The position numbers were made by a program, and so were the translations under genes. DNA of 53,723 bases from an uncultured SAR86 cluster bacterium (GTDB taxonomy: Bacteria > Pseudomonadota > Gammaproteobacteria > Magnimaribacterales > Magnimaribacteraceae). The stretch spans positions 1 through 53,723 of the forward strand of contig CALIUO010000002.1 in assembly GCA_938048695.1 (NCBI GenBank). Reading direction: 5' to 3'. A model generated the notes under the pieces. That model saw only the letters and a program-made list of their open reading frames with translations, was not told the origin of the DNA and did no database searches. Shown here in pieces: positions 52,441 to 53,723 of the stretch. Positions within the stretch are counted from its first letter, which is position 1, and the number at the start of each line of letters is the position of its first letter.

Positions 52441-52617
52441 TCAACCAAACTCTTTTTTCTTTCTATAGATATAAATAATCTCTGGAATTCCTAATAAATT
52501 GAAAGCAAGAAAAAATAAGAAGGATTTCTTCTCGTCTAGCTTCGCTGCTATCCAACAGGCATTGTAAGTCCAGTAAATTTCCCAGGCAGCCAATACCAAA
52601 ATTATGAATATCCACAT
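52441..52617 (-). CDS. Small membrane protein (58 aa)
   Basis: ATG at 52617. Residues 1-12 and about 33-51 are hydrophobic, separated by AACWIAAKLDEKKS-like polar text; the block WEIYWTYNACWIAAK followed by LAFNLLGIPEIIYIY resembles small DUF5652-type membrane proteins. Function unknown. It lies 17 bp after the interrupted gene at 52635-52802. Confidence 0.55.
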   Translation of the reverse strand: MWIFIILVLAAWEIYWTYNACWIAAKLDEKKSFLFFLAFNLLGIPEIIYIYRKKKEFG

Positions 52618-52634
52618 AGATATCTACTCTACAT

Positions 52635-52802
52635 TTAGCTAATAAAAAACAAAAGGGCGAATATATAGTGTCTAAAAGAGAAATCTGCTGTAAATACCTT
52701 TCTTGTATCGGGATTGCTTTTTCTAATTTTCTAGACAGAAAGCCAAATCATGGAAATAACAAATATCACAACGCATAGTAAGAAGATTAGTGGTGCTTTC
52801 AT
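52635..52802 (-). pseudogene. Small two-helix membrane protein gene interrupted by in-frame TAG
   Basis: ATG at 52802 overlaps the stop of the upstream gene (ATGA). After 23 codons (begins MKAPLIFLLCVVIF) there is a TAG at 52733-52731, and the same frame then continues for 31 codons through a basic linker (KIRKSNPDTRKV) into a second hydrophobic helix (HYIFALLFFIS) before TAA. Either a 23-residue single-helix protein is real and the tail is chance, or a 54-residue gene has a nonsense change. TAG is used as a normal stop elsewhere in the window, for example by yaaA and trmB, so recoding is unlikely. Confidence 0.4.
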
Positions 52803-53230
52803 TTACCAAGAGAGAGGTTGGAGTTTATAAAACCTGCTTTTAACAACCACTTACCATTTTTGTTAACCAGTAGATAAGTAGCATCGGTTGTTGAGAGAAC
52901 TTTCTCATCGTCATTCAATCTAGAAAAATTAATATCAACCATCGCGGATAATTCGTCGGCATATATCAATTCAGATTTATTTATTTTTGAATAAGCCCAT
53001 CCCTGTTTTCTTAGACCTTCGAAGTCTACAGAGTCACCATAGTTTTTAGACACAGTCTTATTATTTCCTATTAAAAAAACAAAAGGAGAATCCGAGGCTT
53101 CGTTAATTGCATCTTTATCAGCAATATTAAATAACTCAAAATATTTATAGAGAGCTTCTTCAGGGTTTTGTGCCCACAAGCTTCCAGAGACTAGCAAAGT
53201 TAGTAGGAGGGTGGTTAGGTTCTTAGTCAT
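52799..53230 (-). CDS. Exported hypothetical protein, possibly NTF2/SnoaL-like (143 aa)
   Basis: A signal peptide (1-20, cut after SLWAQ or just before) leads to a 120-residue domain. The pattern of an early helix (PEEALYKYFELFNIADKDAINE) and later strands ending in TYLLVNKNGKWLLKAGF is like SnoaL/DUF4440 NTF2-fold proteins. No catalytic residues are evident. Its start overlaps the end of the upstream membrane protein gene. Confidence 0.7.
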   Translation of the reverse strand: MTKNLTTLLLTLLVSGSLWAQNPEEALYKYFELFNIADKDAINEASDSPFVFLIGNNKTVSKNYGDSVDFEGLRKQGWAYSKINKSELIYADELSAMVDINFSRLNDDEKVLSTTDATYLLVNKNGKWLLKAGFINSNLSLGK

Positions 53231-53471
53231 TTAATTTCTTCCAAGGTAGAAAGTGAATCTTACCTGATATAACAAATCGAAATAACCAACCCATGCCATG
53301 ACATCCAATGAAGATAACAGGAGCAAACAAAAGAACAAGTTCTTTGATGATACCTCTTGTCGGTTCTTGGGCTTCAAAAAAAGCTATGTAGACCAGAACT
53401 AAAAAAAAGACTATTCCAACCATAAAACTAAACCAGTGAACTATTAGTGCGAATCTGTGAAGTATGTCCAT
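53223..53471 (-). CDS. Small membrane protein (82 aa)
   Basis: From ATG 53471 (MDILHRFALIVHWFSFMVG) there are two or three membrane helices; HRFALIVHWFSFMVGI and GCHGMGWLFRFVISGKIHFLPW are conspicuous, with several histidines. An extension to 53543 would overlap the next small gene. No family recognised. It overlaps the 143-aa gene by 8 bp. Confidence 0.65.
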   Translation of the reverse strand: MDILHRFALIVHWFSFMVGIVFFLVLVYIAFFEAQEPTRGIIKELVLLFAPVIFIGCHGMGWLFRFVISGKIHFLPWKKLND

Positions 53472-53475
53472 CAAT

Positions 53476-53616
53476 CTAGAGTGCGAATAAGCCCATAAAG
53501 AACATAACAATAGCGAAAGCAATTGCAGCCTCCGGAACATCATCTCTATCTTTTTTGTTTTTAAAGAAATAGAAGCATCCGAAAGTAACTGAGAGGGCTA
53601 TTAGAAATATACCCAT
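53476..53616 (-). CDS. Small membrane protein (46 aa)
   Basis: ATG at 53616 overlaps the stop of the gene at the right edge (TAATG), with AGGAG about 10 bases upstream. The product has two hydrophobic helices (1-18 and 30-46) and a charged middle KNKKDRDDVPEA. Overlap on one side and close spacing on the other support a real operon gene. Function unknown. Confidence 0.6.
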   Translation of the reverse strand: MGIFLIALSVTFGCFYFFKNKKDRDDVPEAAIAFAIVMFFMGLFAL

Positions 53617-53723
53617 TAATCCATCTCCTCTTCATGAATCTCAAAATATTTCTTATTGAGTTCATTCTTCTTTCTGTGTTGGTGTCCTTTAATCCCATTG
53701 GAAACAGTAGTGTCTTTGTTTAG
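53616..53723 (-). CDS. C-terminal end of an unidentified protein (partial, runs off right edge)
   Basis: An open frame enters from the right edge and ends at TAA (53618-53616). Its last 35 residues include SNGIKGHQHRKKNELNKKYF and end EIHEEEMD, a charged, histidine- and lysine-rich tail. Too little remains to name a family. It appears to be the upstream gene of the small-protein run. Confidence 0.6.
   Translation of the reverse strand, partial: LNKDTTVSNGIKGHQHRKKNELNKKYFEIHEEEMD

Overview
The window is a gene-dense, AT-rich stretch of a gammaproteobacterial chromosome. UvrD, RpoH, MetW/MetX, LipB/LipA, CysQ, HspQ, ZapE and RppH are all of gammaproteobacterial type, and there is a DUF3450-TtpC-ExbB2-ExbD2-TonB2-TPR operon. 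Very short spacers, stop codons shared by convergent genes, two phytanoyl-CoA-dioxygenase-like enzymes and a TRAP carrier suggest a streamlined marine oligotroph of the SAR86 kind. That placement is inference. I see no phage, insertion sequence, CRISPR array, rRNA or tRNA gene.

Left part (1-12.0 kb): a MazG-like pyrophosphohydrolase cut by the edge, then uvrD, a TRAP solute-binding lipoprotein, lipB and lipA on the plus strand. The membrane half of the TRAP carrier lies convergent to them. Next come an acyl-CoA dehydrogenase, yaaA, an ECH1-type dienoyl-CoA isomerase with a 55-codon ORF upstream, cysQ and a quinone oxidoreductase.

Middle (12.0-38.6 kb): rpoH-trmB, then a long minus-strand run (DUF1295-like methyltransferase, psd, efp, argS, yggS, proC, yggT, metX, metW, rdgB). 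MetX has its own promoter, a SAM-II riboswitch and a terminator hairpin that also masks its ribosome-binding site. Divergent from this run is the six-gene TonB2-type energising operon. Its 5' leader begins at the predicted transcription start, folds into three nested helices and holds a possible six-codon ORF. Then follow folA-thyA-lgt with a sodium:solute symporter pair and TauE/SafE, an NRDE protein, rppH, a HAD phosphatase, and gcvTHP, whose GcvH lipoylation lysine is a likely target of LipB/LipA.

Right part (38.6-53.7 kb): type 1c aspartate aminotransferase, hspQ with a ferredoxin reductase, a quinol-monooxygenase-like protein, zapE, a GFA-family protein, two membrane proteins, MAPEG, two PhyH dioxygenases around a MATE exporter, three alpha/beta hydrolases in a row (one a secreted MetX-like protein), and a run of very small membrane or exported proteins. 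One of these small genes appears broken by an in-frame TAG. The right edge cuts another gene.

The strongest leads for new biology are the structured TonB-operon leader with its mini-ORF, and the small-membrane-protein cluster at 52.4-53.6 kb. The metX SAM-II riboswitch is a confident match to a known class that is easily missed.
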